Below are positions 11,402 through 23,400 of a DNA stretch of 64,000 nt, piece by piece (the first letter of the stretch is position 1; each line of letters opens with the position of its first letter). The notes under the pieces are model-generated. The model did not search any database. It was not told where the DNA came from and was given only the letters and a program-made list of their open reading frames with translations. Origin of the DNA: Monocercomonoides exilis (taxonomy: Eukaryota > Preaxostyla > Oxymonadida > Polymastigidae); assembly GCA_001643675.2 (NCBI GenBank), contig LSRY02000018.1:1-64000 (forward strand). The letters are read 5' to 3'. A program made the position numbers and the translations under genes.

Positions 11402-12884
11402 TTTCACAACATCAAAACCACGTGAATTGCAGGAAATGAAAGGATGAGGGAAATTGATTCAGAGGAAAAGGCTTATTTAAAGAGAATTTGGAAAAGGCAG
11501 TTAAGTGAATCGGATACAAGCATGTTGAAATCGGAATGTTGAGGAAATAAATGTTTTTGAAGAAAATTACCAAATATGATTGAAGAAAGGAAAACGGATG
11601 ATTCCATTTAGCAACAAGCGAAATTTGCATTTGATGAAGAAGCGAAATTAGATAAGAAAGCGGAAAAGAAATATTTCTATGTGAGCTGATTTTCGGATCT
11701 ATGAAAGAAAAGCAAAGATATATTCCTCAAATGAAAATGCGATGAAAGTTCATGAATATTGATATTACATGGAATATATACAAAATAAATGGAAGGAAAT
11801 TATTAGGAAATCAGATAAATTTCATCATCGCCTGTGATTGTGGTGTCAACCGCGCTGAAAGTGAGTGTTTGAAGAGGAACAAATATTGAGGTGAGGAGAG
11901 TGAGAGAGGCATCTTGGAGGAGGGAAATGAAGCAGGTGAGGGCATACTCGATGGTGGCACATGGGGTCTGTTGGGGTCTGCCACAGGCATCAGCATCAGT
12001 TCCACCATTTGCAACGATTTTGTTCTGGGCAATGAGGGGGATCCATCCATTGAACTCAGCTTTTCTAATTTTCCACGATTTCGTTTAACGTTTGATGAAT
12101 CCGATGAATCGAATAAAAGGAATGGAGATTTGTTGGCTATACAAAGGTGAGGGGAAAAAAAAAAGAAAATTAACATTTTTTGATCAATAAAAATTAACAA
12201 TTTTGTTTTCTTTTTTTCTTTAAAATTCTTCTTTGTAAACTTTTTCTTTGCAATATTTTGTTTTGCCAATTATGAAATATCTATTTTCCTTTTAAAGATT
12301 GATTTTTCAATTTTTTTATAAAACTTGATCAAAAAATTCTTTTTCACCAAAAACATTAAAAAGGTATGTTTTTTTGCATATAATAATAAAACAAATACAT
12401 ATTACAGAAATAAAAGCTTAATACTTGAAATAAATCAATTTAATTTATTGATCAATAAATACCTCTATAAATTTTATTTTTTCGATTTTTGATCTTTTTT
12501 TATGATATCAAAAAAAATCACCCATATAGGGCAAAATTTTAACAATTATGAAAATAACTGAGATTTGTTCCAAATTATTTCCTCGTTCACATCATAATAA
12601 GTCTTCATTAACAATGCAAAAAACACAAAAAGACTTAAAAATTGAGAAAAAAATTTGAAAATATTACGTGGAACAAAATTCATATATCAAAATATTATGT
12701 CCCATATGGAACGAACTTTTTTGTTTTATGAATTTTGTTCCATTCTTCACTTTCAATCTTTTTTATCATTTTTCAAAAATTTCTTCTTTTTTTAACACGT
12801 GAATGAAAGACTTATAATGATAATGTTGTGGAAAAAGAATGGAACAAATCGTTGTTTTTTTCATAAATGCAAGAATTTTGACAC
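11402..12884. other. Mostly intergenic with an ambiguous GC-richer island
   Basis: After 11401 the plus-strand frame accumulates stops at about the random rate. At 11880-12150 there is a GC-richer island open on both strands: plus frame 11914-12150 (contains SIELSFSNFPRFRLTFDES) and a minus frame 11811-12269. Neither can be preferred from sequence alone. The plus one could be a last exon of the preceding locus. From 12150 to 12884 the sequence is AT-rich and empty. Confidence 0.35.
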
Positions 12885-12891
12885 ATATAAA

Positions 12892-12928
<37 letters not shown>

Positions 12929-13582
12929 AATTGGCTTTTCCCACTCAACCAAACATTTCGAGAAAATGAAAAATGTTATTTTCAAAAAACATAAACATTC
13001 ATCTATTTATATTTTTATTCTCTTTTTTAAGAAATAAAATTTTCATAAGATTCTTTTATTTCATTTTTTTGGTTACACGAAAGAACGAATATGAATTATT
13101 CTTTGTTATTATTATGAAATGATGAAAATAAAAAAATGACGTGATTAATAAATGTTATTTTGTGATGTGTGTTAAGTTTAATTCAATAATGATTGATGAT
13201 CTCATTAAGCAAATCAAAGCAACAAAAGATTGATTCTTGATTGATGAAAGTTTATGTTCTTTGTCTGTTTGAGATAGCAATGTTAAAAAATGTTTTAATA
13301 TTGTTTGCAACGACTTCAGAATATTTATAAATCATGTCATTTTTTTATTTTCATCATTTCATAATAATAACAAAGAATAATTCATATTCGTTCTTTCGTG
13401 TAACCAAAAAAATGAAATGAAAGAATCTTATGAAAATTTTATTTCTTAAAAAAGAGAATAAAAATATAAATAGATGAATGTTTATGTTTTTTGAAAATAA
13501 CATTTTTCATTTTCTCGAAATGTTTGGTTGAGTGGGAAAAGCCAATTCAAAAAAAAAAAAAAAAAAAAAAAAACTTTTATAT
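12885..13582. repeat. ~0.7 kb near-perfect inverted repeat (hairpin)
   Basis: The left arm (about 12885-13153) and right arm (about 13325-13582) are reverse complements over roughly 255-270 nt. Landmarks on the left are ATATAAAAG, a poly(T) run, GGCTTTTCCCACTCAACC and GGTTACACGAAAGAACG; each reappears inverted on the right. The inner ends diverge near GACGTGATT / AATCATGTC. The spacer is about 170 nt. The poly(T)/poly(A) runs near the outer ends differ slightly in length. No clear target-site duplication is visible at the outer ends and no ORF of note lies inside. It could be a foldback or MITE-like element or a segmental inverted duplication. Confidence 0.93.
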
Positions 13583-14420
13583 CTTTAAAGAATAAGCAAA
13601 AATAAAAAAACAAACCGGTAATAAAATGTATCAACTTTGCCAAAATCGTTCATCAAAATGCTGAGCCATTTCATGCTTCTCAGAATTTTGCAATCAAAAA
13701 CAAAAAAAGTGCAAATTGAAGAAAAAGTCCCTAAAAAAGGTAGACACTGTTTTCTTTGATGATGGAAAGGATTAATCCCCAATCTCTCTTTCATTGGAAA
13801 CAGTTTTCTTGTTATGAAGAAATCAATCTCCTTTTTAGTGTTTGCCTTTATTTCGAATATGCAAGCGAACACATGAAAGGTGGAAGTAACAATATTCGTT
13901 AAAATAATATATGTACCCAATTAAAAAAAAAGAGTTCCAATTAATTACTGTCCCTGTCTAAGTTTTCTATTAAATTTGAAATTTTGGTGGTTATAAACAC
14001 AAACGAAATTCACATTAAATGCTTTTAAGAATAAAAATCACAATTAAATTTTCAAAAGAAAAAGAAATATTTAGGATAATCTATTCTGTCATTTGAACAA
14101 CAACTCCGACGAATGGAACATTTCCAATCATTAAGTTGATTTCGTTAAAATATTAAGAAACACTTTAATATATTTGGAAGAGGATAAATGAGAATGCGGT
14201 TAATTTGTTAGAAGTGAAACACAATAAGCAAGTTTATGCATCTGCTCTCAATGATTTAACTCTTAGCACAAATGCTTCAATGAATATACTTCTTTAAGAA
14301 GTTGAAATATTTGTAACATTTCGCTTAAATTACAATTTTCACCACTTGTTAGGAAAGTTGAATAACCCTTCAAACGAAAGCTTTTAAAGTTTTTGTTTCT
14401 ACATGTCTTTTTGTTTCTTT
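13583..14420. other. Intergenic, AT-rich
   Basis: A short minus-strand frame at 13585-13920 has no recognisable motif. The rest is AT-rich and lies just downstream of the large minus-strand gene's TGA. Confidence 0.5.
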
Positions 14421-17400
14421 TCATTTTTTCCTGATGTTTTGAACTTCATTGATTTCTACAACAGCCTCCCAACTGTCTTTCTCCCCACTGTTCTGTTTAT
14501 CATTGTTTGAATTAACAAGATATGTGATTGCATCAGACACTGTGAATATTGCTCCATCCTTAGGGAATCTTTCAAATAGAGCTCGCTTCACTTCCATTAA
14601 TATTGGCCGGCTTTTCCTCTCCCAATTCCAACATGCTTCCACACATCTCAGGAGCTCAATTGGCAGCTTTTCCAAAGGCGGCCTCTCCCCATTCACAATC
14701 TTGTCTCCAGCGACCGCTGCATCATAATCCCCAAACGGGATTTCCAGTGTCAGACACTCCCACAGCATCATCCCAATCGAAAACACAACCGACTTCTTTG
14801 TTGCCCCCATCTTCCTATTCATCAACAACTCTGGTGCCATCCAACGCAGACATTCATTTCTGTTATCATCCTCATCCTCGAATGCTGATGAGGGAAGAGA
14901 GTCACTTTCATCATCATCACCATCACTTGCAGATTTCACAACTGTTGATGAAGAGATGGATGATGAGTCTGAATCATCGTCAGACGAGAAATCAGAGTGC
15001 ATGACAATGCAGATCACCATGTGCTCGGAGAACAGAACAATGTGAGGACTCAGAGTGGAAAGAGAAGATAATCCATTTTCCATCTCGTCAAATGAATGGA
15101 GTGCCAGATTGGCCACCCAGAACAGGATTTGGGCAGCTGTCTGCTCCCTCTCCTGCAGAGTACCTATCGCCATCTCCTTTGTCTTATTACTCCCGTGAAG
15201 TAACATGAACAGCGAATCCCTCAAGTCCACAATCAGCTTCTCATGAGGAGACGAGCAGGCCATTGCATCCACCAGATTCGACATTGATGATGTGGTTGGG
15301 CACAGACTCTCCGATCGAACAAATGTTGAATCTGAATCTGTTGTTAAAGTGGATGAAATGGATGGTGATGGAGTTCTCTTTCTTGTCTCTTCTTCTTCTT
15401 CTTTCTCATCCACTTTCTCCAGCATCCATTGTGGGATCTTGTCTGAGTCTTTTCCCAAAATGTATTCAGTGGAGCCACTCTCAGACAGAAGATGCTCTGA
15501 TGACTCTGAATGTTCCATATTTGTGTCATACACCCTCTTCTTGATCTTCTCTTCATTCTTCTTCTCAGCCTCCCTTTCGTCCCTTCTCCACTGCTCCTCT
15601 GGCGTCATCTCCATCGTCATCATCTCAATCAGCTTTGGATCCTTTTTGATATTGTCTTCCACAATAGCTTCAAGTTCCTCTGCTCTTCTCTTTTGTTTTC
15701 TCCATCGAACAATAAATATTACAGAAATAATCAGAACAACCAATAAAACCGCAACAAGGATGATCACAATCAGCAACAAGTAAGATTTCCCTTCTTTTCC
15801 TCCTTCAACAATTCTTTCATTTCCTTTGACATTTAATTCTGTTTTGTTCTTCAGAATGAAAGAATCAGTTGATGAAGGAAATTCAATCTTTCCAAACAGA
15901 AGACTCACAGACACTTCCGTTTCTGCTCCCGCTGCTCCCATATGAGTAGATGAAACAACTGCATAAATATCGTTCTCTGATACACTTTCCTTTTCACCAA
16001 TTCCATAGGTCTCAACCACCTCTTCCCTTCCATTCCTGAAGCTCAACTTCAACGAAACATTGCAGGGGAGAAGAAGTCTCCCACTTAGCGTGATGATTGT
16101 TCTTCCCTCAGATGCTGTCTCATTCCTCGCCTCTTCCACAACTGGGATGAATAGTGGTGATGCTCTCTCCTCCATCATCCCTCCCATTTCACATCCTTCA
16201 TTCAGGATCCACAATGATGTGTTATCCTTCAATCCATCTCCTCCTTTCAAACTCATCACATTCAATGTTCCTGAGTCTGAACAGATGATATTTCTTCTTA
16301 GTGATGGATAATTTGATATCAAGGGGTTGTTGTTCATAAATTCTCCTTTCTCAATCTCCACACTTCCTCCCAAAATAGAAAGGCCTCCATTAGAGCAGTT
16401 CACAAAACTCGTATCATTAATCTCCCCTGAGCTCTCCTTCACCTCAACAACTGATCCATTCCATTTGCACACATCCACTTCCTCATTTGATTGCTTTTCA
16501 TTTGTTTCACCATCAAACAAGCACAGCTTCATCTGAATATTTTTGCACATCAAAAGTGACATCATCTTCCCTTTCTTTCTTCTCGATGAACATCCACTAA
16601 ACGAACAGTTCGAAAACTCCACATTTGCTTCTATCCATTCAACATCAACCAGTCCTACATTCTCATCCACATATGAGATGTTATCAAATGATAAAGATAA
16701 TATCGAAAACGAAAGCTCACTTTCTTCTCTATTGCTCTTGTTTGATTCGCCTCCATTCGCATTCCCCATCCATCCTTTTTCCATTCTCAAATTCTCAGCC
16801 CCACTGATCTTCATGCAGTCTTTGTTTGCCTCAATATTTTTGAGCGTCAATCCACTCACTTCAGTATCCTCTTCCATAATCATGGCTGCTTCACTCAAAA
16901 ATGAAAGCCACATAACACTTACATTCCCCATTGAGCATTTCCCTCTTTCCACAAATATCAGAATGAATGGCACTTCCACCATTTCCTCCCCAGCTGAGCT
17001 TACTCCCTCAAATGAACACATGCTGATCGATGTCTTTCCCGAACTTATCTTCATGAATGATGAATGTGTTGTTGGAAGTGCAGTTGGTGTTGATTCCACT
17101 TCTTCAAATGCAAATTGAATCCATCGAATGTACACCTGCCCATTTGTCTCCACAATCATTTCTTTGCTGCAGTTCATCCTCCCTTTCACAACCACTCGAC
17201 TTTGCACTTCATGCATTCCGCTCAGCGTGAGTGTCTCCAATTCAATTTCCTCATCTATCATCGATTTCTCATCAACAAACACCTGGCTGAAGAAATCGTG
17301 TGTCAGATGCCTCAGTCCAAACCCAATCGTTGCACAAGGAAGTGAAGGTTTCCCACACTGCTGCTCATTGCTTCCCCCTTTCCCTTCTTTGCTCGACACC

Positions 17401-20400
17401 ACAATCGTGTCTGATTGGTATTTCACAATCAGACTCATCAAGTCCATCGCCTCCTCCTTGTGCTCTCCCGCATCCATCCCATAGATCGCATTCTGCCTGA
17501 TGAACTCAACATCACGGAAGTCGATGTTGAACTGTGTTTCGTTGATCTGCCTCTCAATACAGTCACACACAATGAACACATCATTCCCAACGCTTGCTGT
17601 GTTCCTTCGGAATATCACCCTATCAAACACATAATCCAGCTCTCCCCTCAATTCAGTCTTCAGATACACCCCACCTCCTTTCCCTTCGCTCACAGAGCAT
17701 CCACACTGCTTCACACTTGTATTCACAACATGGAACAATCCTCCTTCATTCAATTCAAACAGCATCGCTCCTCCCTTTGTGCTTCTCCCACAACTGCACC
17801 CTTCAATCAGCGAATCTTCAACAACAAGCGTCACTCCACTTCCACTCCCACTCTTGCTCGAAACAACACTTGGATCAGCTCCTTCTCCTTCAACTGATCC
17901 AATACTGCAATTCTTCATCCTCATCTCACCTCCTCCATTTGCTCCCTCTCCTTCAATTTCAAACAAACTCCCACTCTCCAATGTGGTTTCAATCACTGTT
18001 AATTCATCAATCACACTCGCCACTTCTCCACTCACCACAAACACATATCCCTTCCCAAAATACGAAAGCACTTTGAACCTCTTCATCTTCAGCTCCCCTT
18101 TCTTCACAACACAAAATGCAACGTTTCCCATCCCTTCTTTCTTTCCCTTCCATGAGATCGAACAGTCTTCCCATTCAACTTTCCCTCCCTCACTCATAAT
18201 CATCCCTGATTCTCCACTTCCCAAAACATTCATCACACACATCTCCAGTGCTTTCAGAGTGACTGCTCCACTGTTGCGAAGACACACTTTTGCTCCACTT
18301 TCTCCTTCACTCCCCATCACAACTGTTCCATATTCCATCTCATCACATCCTGCTCCCACTGATTCCACTTCAAACCCACTCAAATCATATTCCCCTTCCA
18401 CTCTTATCTTTTCCTTCACTCTCACCACTTTTCTCTCTCCTCCTCTCTCAATGTGCTTCAATCCCATCTCCAATGTCTCACACGGATCCTCTTCGCTCCC
18501 ACATCGAACAACATCATCTCCCTTTTCCCACACCACAATCCTCTCGCTTTTGTATTCAATCACAAATCGCAACAGATCTGTGTTTATCCGCTTTTCATCA
18601 CTTCCAACAAACAGATTCGGATCATCTTCCATCCCTTCAATATCAATCACAAATGTCTCACTCCTCGCTGTCACATTCAGATCTGAATCCAGAATGAACA
18701 TATTCTTCCCAACAAATGCCTCATTCCCAGCAAACTTCACTCCCTCAAACTTGAATGGCATCCCTCCCCTCCTTTCGCTGCAATTCACATGCAGCCATCC
18801 TCCTTTCCCGCCTCTCACCTTCTCTGCTGCACATCTCTCTATCGTCCCCTCTTTCACATGAATCATTCCTGAATCATGGATAGTCACCCTCACTGTCCCT
18901 CCATTCATACTCTCTCCTCCTGTGATGTCACTCATGTTGCTCACTTCTATCTTCATCACTTTCCTCACATCGGCACATATCACAGCTGACTCGTCTGCAC
19001 CAACAACAGACAGGCTCCCAAAGGAGCAGTTGCTGATGCTCACAGAATCACTCTCTTCTATATTCTGTTCCATCCCAAGAAGAGCAAGATCCATCAGGCA
19101 CTTTCTTGTCCTAATATTATTTATTGATATCCACTTCATCCTCACAGTTTGTCCACTGCTTCTGATGATTCGATATTCTATCGCCTCTTCTTCCCCTTCC
19201 TGCATTCCAAACGAACACAATTCCATCTCCAAAACACCATTTCCTGTTGATGAGCTTATCACTGCTTCTCTCTTCTGTTCGAAACGATCAGGCAATTCAA
19301 ACCCCACATTCACAAACACACTTACTCCATTCGAATCAAGAACACTTTCCCCTTCTCCTTCAATTCCTTTCTCCACAACCACCTTCATTCTCTTGTTGTC
19401 TTTCCCTTCAATCCGAACTCCGCTCACATCTCCCACCTTCTCAATACTCGTGCTCCCACTTATCACTATTTTCTTTTCTCCCTCTCCACCAAGCCTCCCA
19501 ACCCCATAATCCACACTCCTGCAGGGACAGTTCTCCATCCCACACCACATTCCATTGTCTCCATTCTCACTCTCCACATTAATAACCGACGAGCTGTATC
19601 CATCAATGAATATGAACAGATCAACCTCACACGAAAACTTCTGCCCATCCTTCCCTATCAGCGAATTCTCTCTCTCACTTATCCCTTCACTGAACGAGAA
19701 ACTGCTTCCATTCACAACCCTCCTCAAATCATCACACACAACAAACACATCCTTCCCACTCCTTGCTCTGTTCTCTTCAAATCTCACTCCTCTCAGATCA
19801 AATCCATATCTCTCTCCTTCAATCCCAGCCCACATTCCTCCTCCACACCCTCCTCCATTCATTGTCCCTTCTATTCCTGCTCCACATTTCTTTATCAGTG
19901 TCACTTCTGTTTCGCTCCTGATCTTCAGTTGTGCATCCCCTTTCAATTCCACTTTCATCCCTCCTCCATTCCCTTTCTCTGCCACACATCCTTCAATACT
20001 CGTGTTCCACAAATCCATCATGCCACCTTCTCCAACCACTCCATTCACCATCCCTCCATTTCCCTCCCTCACTCTGATATTGCTCCCATTGCATCCCCAG
20101 ATAGATATCTCCTTTGCCTCAACTCCTTTTATTATCCCTGAATCAACAAAATTACATGAACTCCACGAACACTCCCTCATCCTCGCAATACAATTGCTCC
20201 CTGCCAAAATCAAGTTGCTTCCTCCCATTTCGCACCCACTGGCAATCACACTTTCTGCTGTGAGTGTGCTTCCTCCCTCACAAACAACAAATCCTGTTTC
20301 TCCTTCAAAGGTCATATCATTCAGCTCCACATTCTTCAACGAGACAGATGACAACCCCCCATTCGCTCTTATCCCAGGCTTCCCAAACCTCACAGAATCC

Positions 20401-23400
20401 AACCTCAGTGATGTCACATTTGCCTCTCCACATTCCACAATGATCAAGCTGTATTCTACAAAATTCACTTCTTCTCCAAATGTGATAACACATTCACTCA
20501 AGTTCAGTGTTTCTCCTTTCAGATGGAATATCGCTTCATGATGTTCAAGAGCAGATGGCATCGCAAATCCAATGTTCCTCATTATCGTTTCCTTCAGCAC
20601 CACAAACACTCCAACGCATCCTTCCTTTTCACCTTTGCACGCTGCCTCGCCTCCAATAACAAGCGATCCATCAACATCTGCCCCTTCTATCATCCTTGCC
20701 ATTTTCGAAAAGACCACTGTCGAGCCAACCTCAACTCCATTTCCAACTTTGATTGTCGCTGTTGTTGTTCCATCTGCTTGTGTGTTCTCTTCCCTCTCAA
20801 TCGGACAGTTCAATGTTCGGCACTCGAAAAATGTGTGTCCACACCGAGGATGATCTGCCCCTGAAGCTGAAACATAGATCTCACTCCTCGGAACATCCAT
20901 AAGATAGCACACAATCGGAATCGCCAGTGTTGCATTGTTCGTGTCTCCCACTCCCTCCACTTCATGTGCTTTTTCACTCAAAAGCGAAACAAATCCATAT
21001 CTCCCTTTCGGAACCAATTCCAGCTGATTCGAAGAAATAAACACATTCACTCCATGTTCTGCATGATTATTTTCAAATCTCACATTTACAATCTCAAACT
21101 CTATTGATGGAGATGACAACTCCAAATATATCCCTCCTCCTCTTCCCTTCTCATCTCCACTTCCATTCTCTGCCCCACAATCTTCAATCACTGTTGTCAC
21201 TTCTCCTCTACCAATTTTGAATGTTTCACTTTCATCGACTCTCCATGCAACATCCCCTCCATTCCCTTCCTTACACACACAGTTTCTGAATGTGGTGCTC
21301 TCCTGCTCCCATAAATCGCTTCTCTCACTTTCAGAACTGAATATTGCTCCATCTCCTCTCATCCGACAAATCCTTTGGATCGTAACATTTCCCAGCATCC
21401 CTCTCCCAACTTCACTTTGCTCCTCTTCCTCAAACAACGAACAATCTTCAAGACCAATATCCTCAATCAAACAGTTTTCCATCATCAATTTCTCAAATAT
21501 CATTTTGAATGGTGAAACATCAAATGAGTGCGTCTGCCCATCTTCTGCACCTGATGTAATTACATTCTTCAGTTTCAGCATCTGTGCTTCTGTTCGCATC
21601 ACAAACAATGAAGATAAAGATTCTACACTATTGTGACGAATTGTCACTAAAGACAATTCCATCGACCCCGAATCCAATGTGAACAAACACTCATTCGAAT
21701 TCAACAATTCTGTGCTGATGACACACTCGCTCTCGCTTTTCCCCTTGAACGAAATATCTCCCCCTCCAATGAACAGGGACATAGAAGAATAGTTCGATCT
21801 GAGAATATTCACAGTTCCCTTTACTCCTTTCTCAATCATGTTGTATGCCTGCTTAATCGTGTTGCACGGGCTAGTCTGTGTTGTTCCACAGATAGGACCT
21901 TCAGTCCCATCTGCTCTGGCATATGTTGTTTGGATTGTTGGAAGCCATGCATCGTAATCTGTTTGGCTTCCGTTGTAAAACACTCTTTTTGCTGATGTTG
22001 TTGAAAACGATGATTCAAATGGTGAACCTTTAAAAAATTCATTATAAACTTTAACATCATGGCCTTCTTCATTTTCTGCCGTATTGCAACTAAAAAAGCA
22101 ATGTGACATTATAATTGGTGATGTTACTGTATCCATCCAACTTGATGTTCTCATGAAAATGCCCCCGCCTCCCCCTTCTAAATCCTGTATTCCTGTTCCA
22201 TTAGCCTGGTTTCCTTTAAATTCACACTCTAAAATGTTAAGCATGTTCATCTGGGCCTGAAGATAAAAACCTCCACCATACGATCCGGCTTCATTTCGAA
22301 TAAATTTGCATTTCTTTATAGTCTCATTTCCATTTCCAGAAAACTGTTGAATTCGTAATCCTCCTGCATAATGAGCAATTGCTTTGCAATCGCAAAAGAT
22401 GCACTCAGAAAAATAATAATCGCCATTTAATTGATAAATGATCATCCCACCTGTGTTATCCTCTGCAATGCAATTTGTAAAATTGCAGCCAGACATTATC
22501 ACACCTGCTGCTGATTGAACATCAACAGCTCCATCGTGATGATGACTCAAATTCTTGAAAGAGCAAACTTCACATTCAAGAGTGGAATTTCCTTTCAAGT
22601 ATATTGCGCTTCCAACACCAACGTTGCCTGTGCTGCACCATTCACAATCTACAAATACATGCGTTTCATTTGCTCCCAGGTCCCACCTTTGCATATTGCG
22701 TCCACCTGATTCATTAACATTCGTCGTTCGAAAGCAGCACTCAAATGAGGTGTTTTTCGCTCTCAGCGAGGCACATGGGCTGTTCACCGACCTAAAAATG
22801 CCTCCATAAATAACATCCCAAACACTGAAAAACGAGCAGCCTTCAATTGTTGTTTCTGTTCTCGCTCTCAAATCCATTTCTCTTTGTGCATCGGAAGCAA
22901 CAGAAATGTTCGCCATCAACAGACGAGATGCTTTCACATCGCAACAAACATTCGGTGCTAAAAATGGTATTGATATCAGTTCAAATGATGAAAATGAAGA
23001 GTCTCGAAGAGTTATCGAGTCTGTTCCATCTCTCTCAGAATTTTTGAAAGACGAGCAAAAAAGTCGCGGAATTGGTGCAAATGGCTTCAAAGTTCCAATC
23101 GTCAGATTCACCGAATGGATGCTTCCTCCATCCACCACAAATGGGCTCATCTTTAATGAAATCAAAATCATGCATCCTGCAACATCAAGCCTTGACCCCT
23201 CACAGACCAAAAAACAAGTTTTTCCTTCCTGTTGAATATGCAACACACTCGCTGTGCTCACTGAGCAGTTCGCAGCAACAAATGTCGATAGAATTGTGCT
23301 ATTCTGATTATTTTCTGGTACACAAAAATCATTCCTGCTCTCTGACAGCCAGAACACAACATTTGCATCCAATCCACTTAATTCGTTTCTTGATGCTTCT

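Noticed and set aside
16543-18861. Long plus-strand Ser/Pro-rich frames across the giant receptor gene, up to 360 codons.
   Set aside because: They run opposite to a 3,020-codon ORF with signal peptide, repeats and transmembrane helix. No motif supports the antisense frames.
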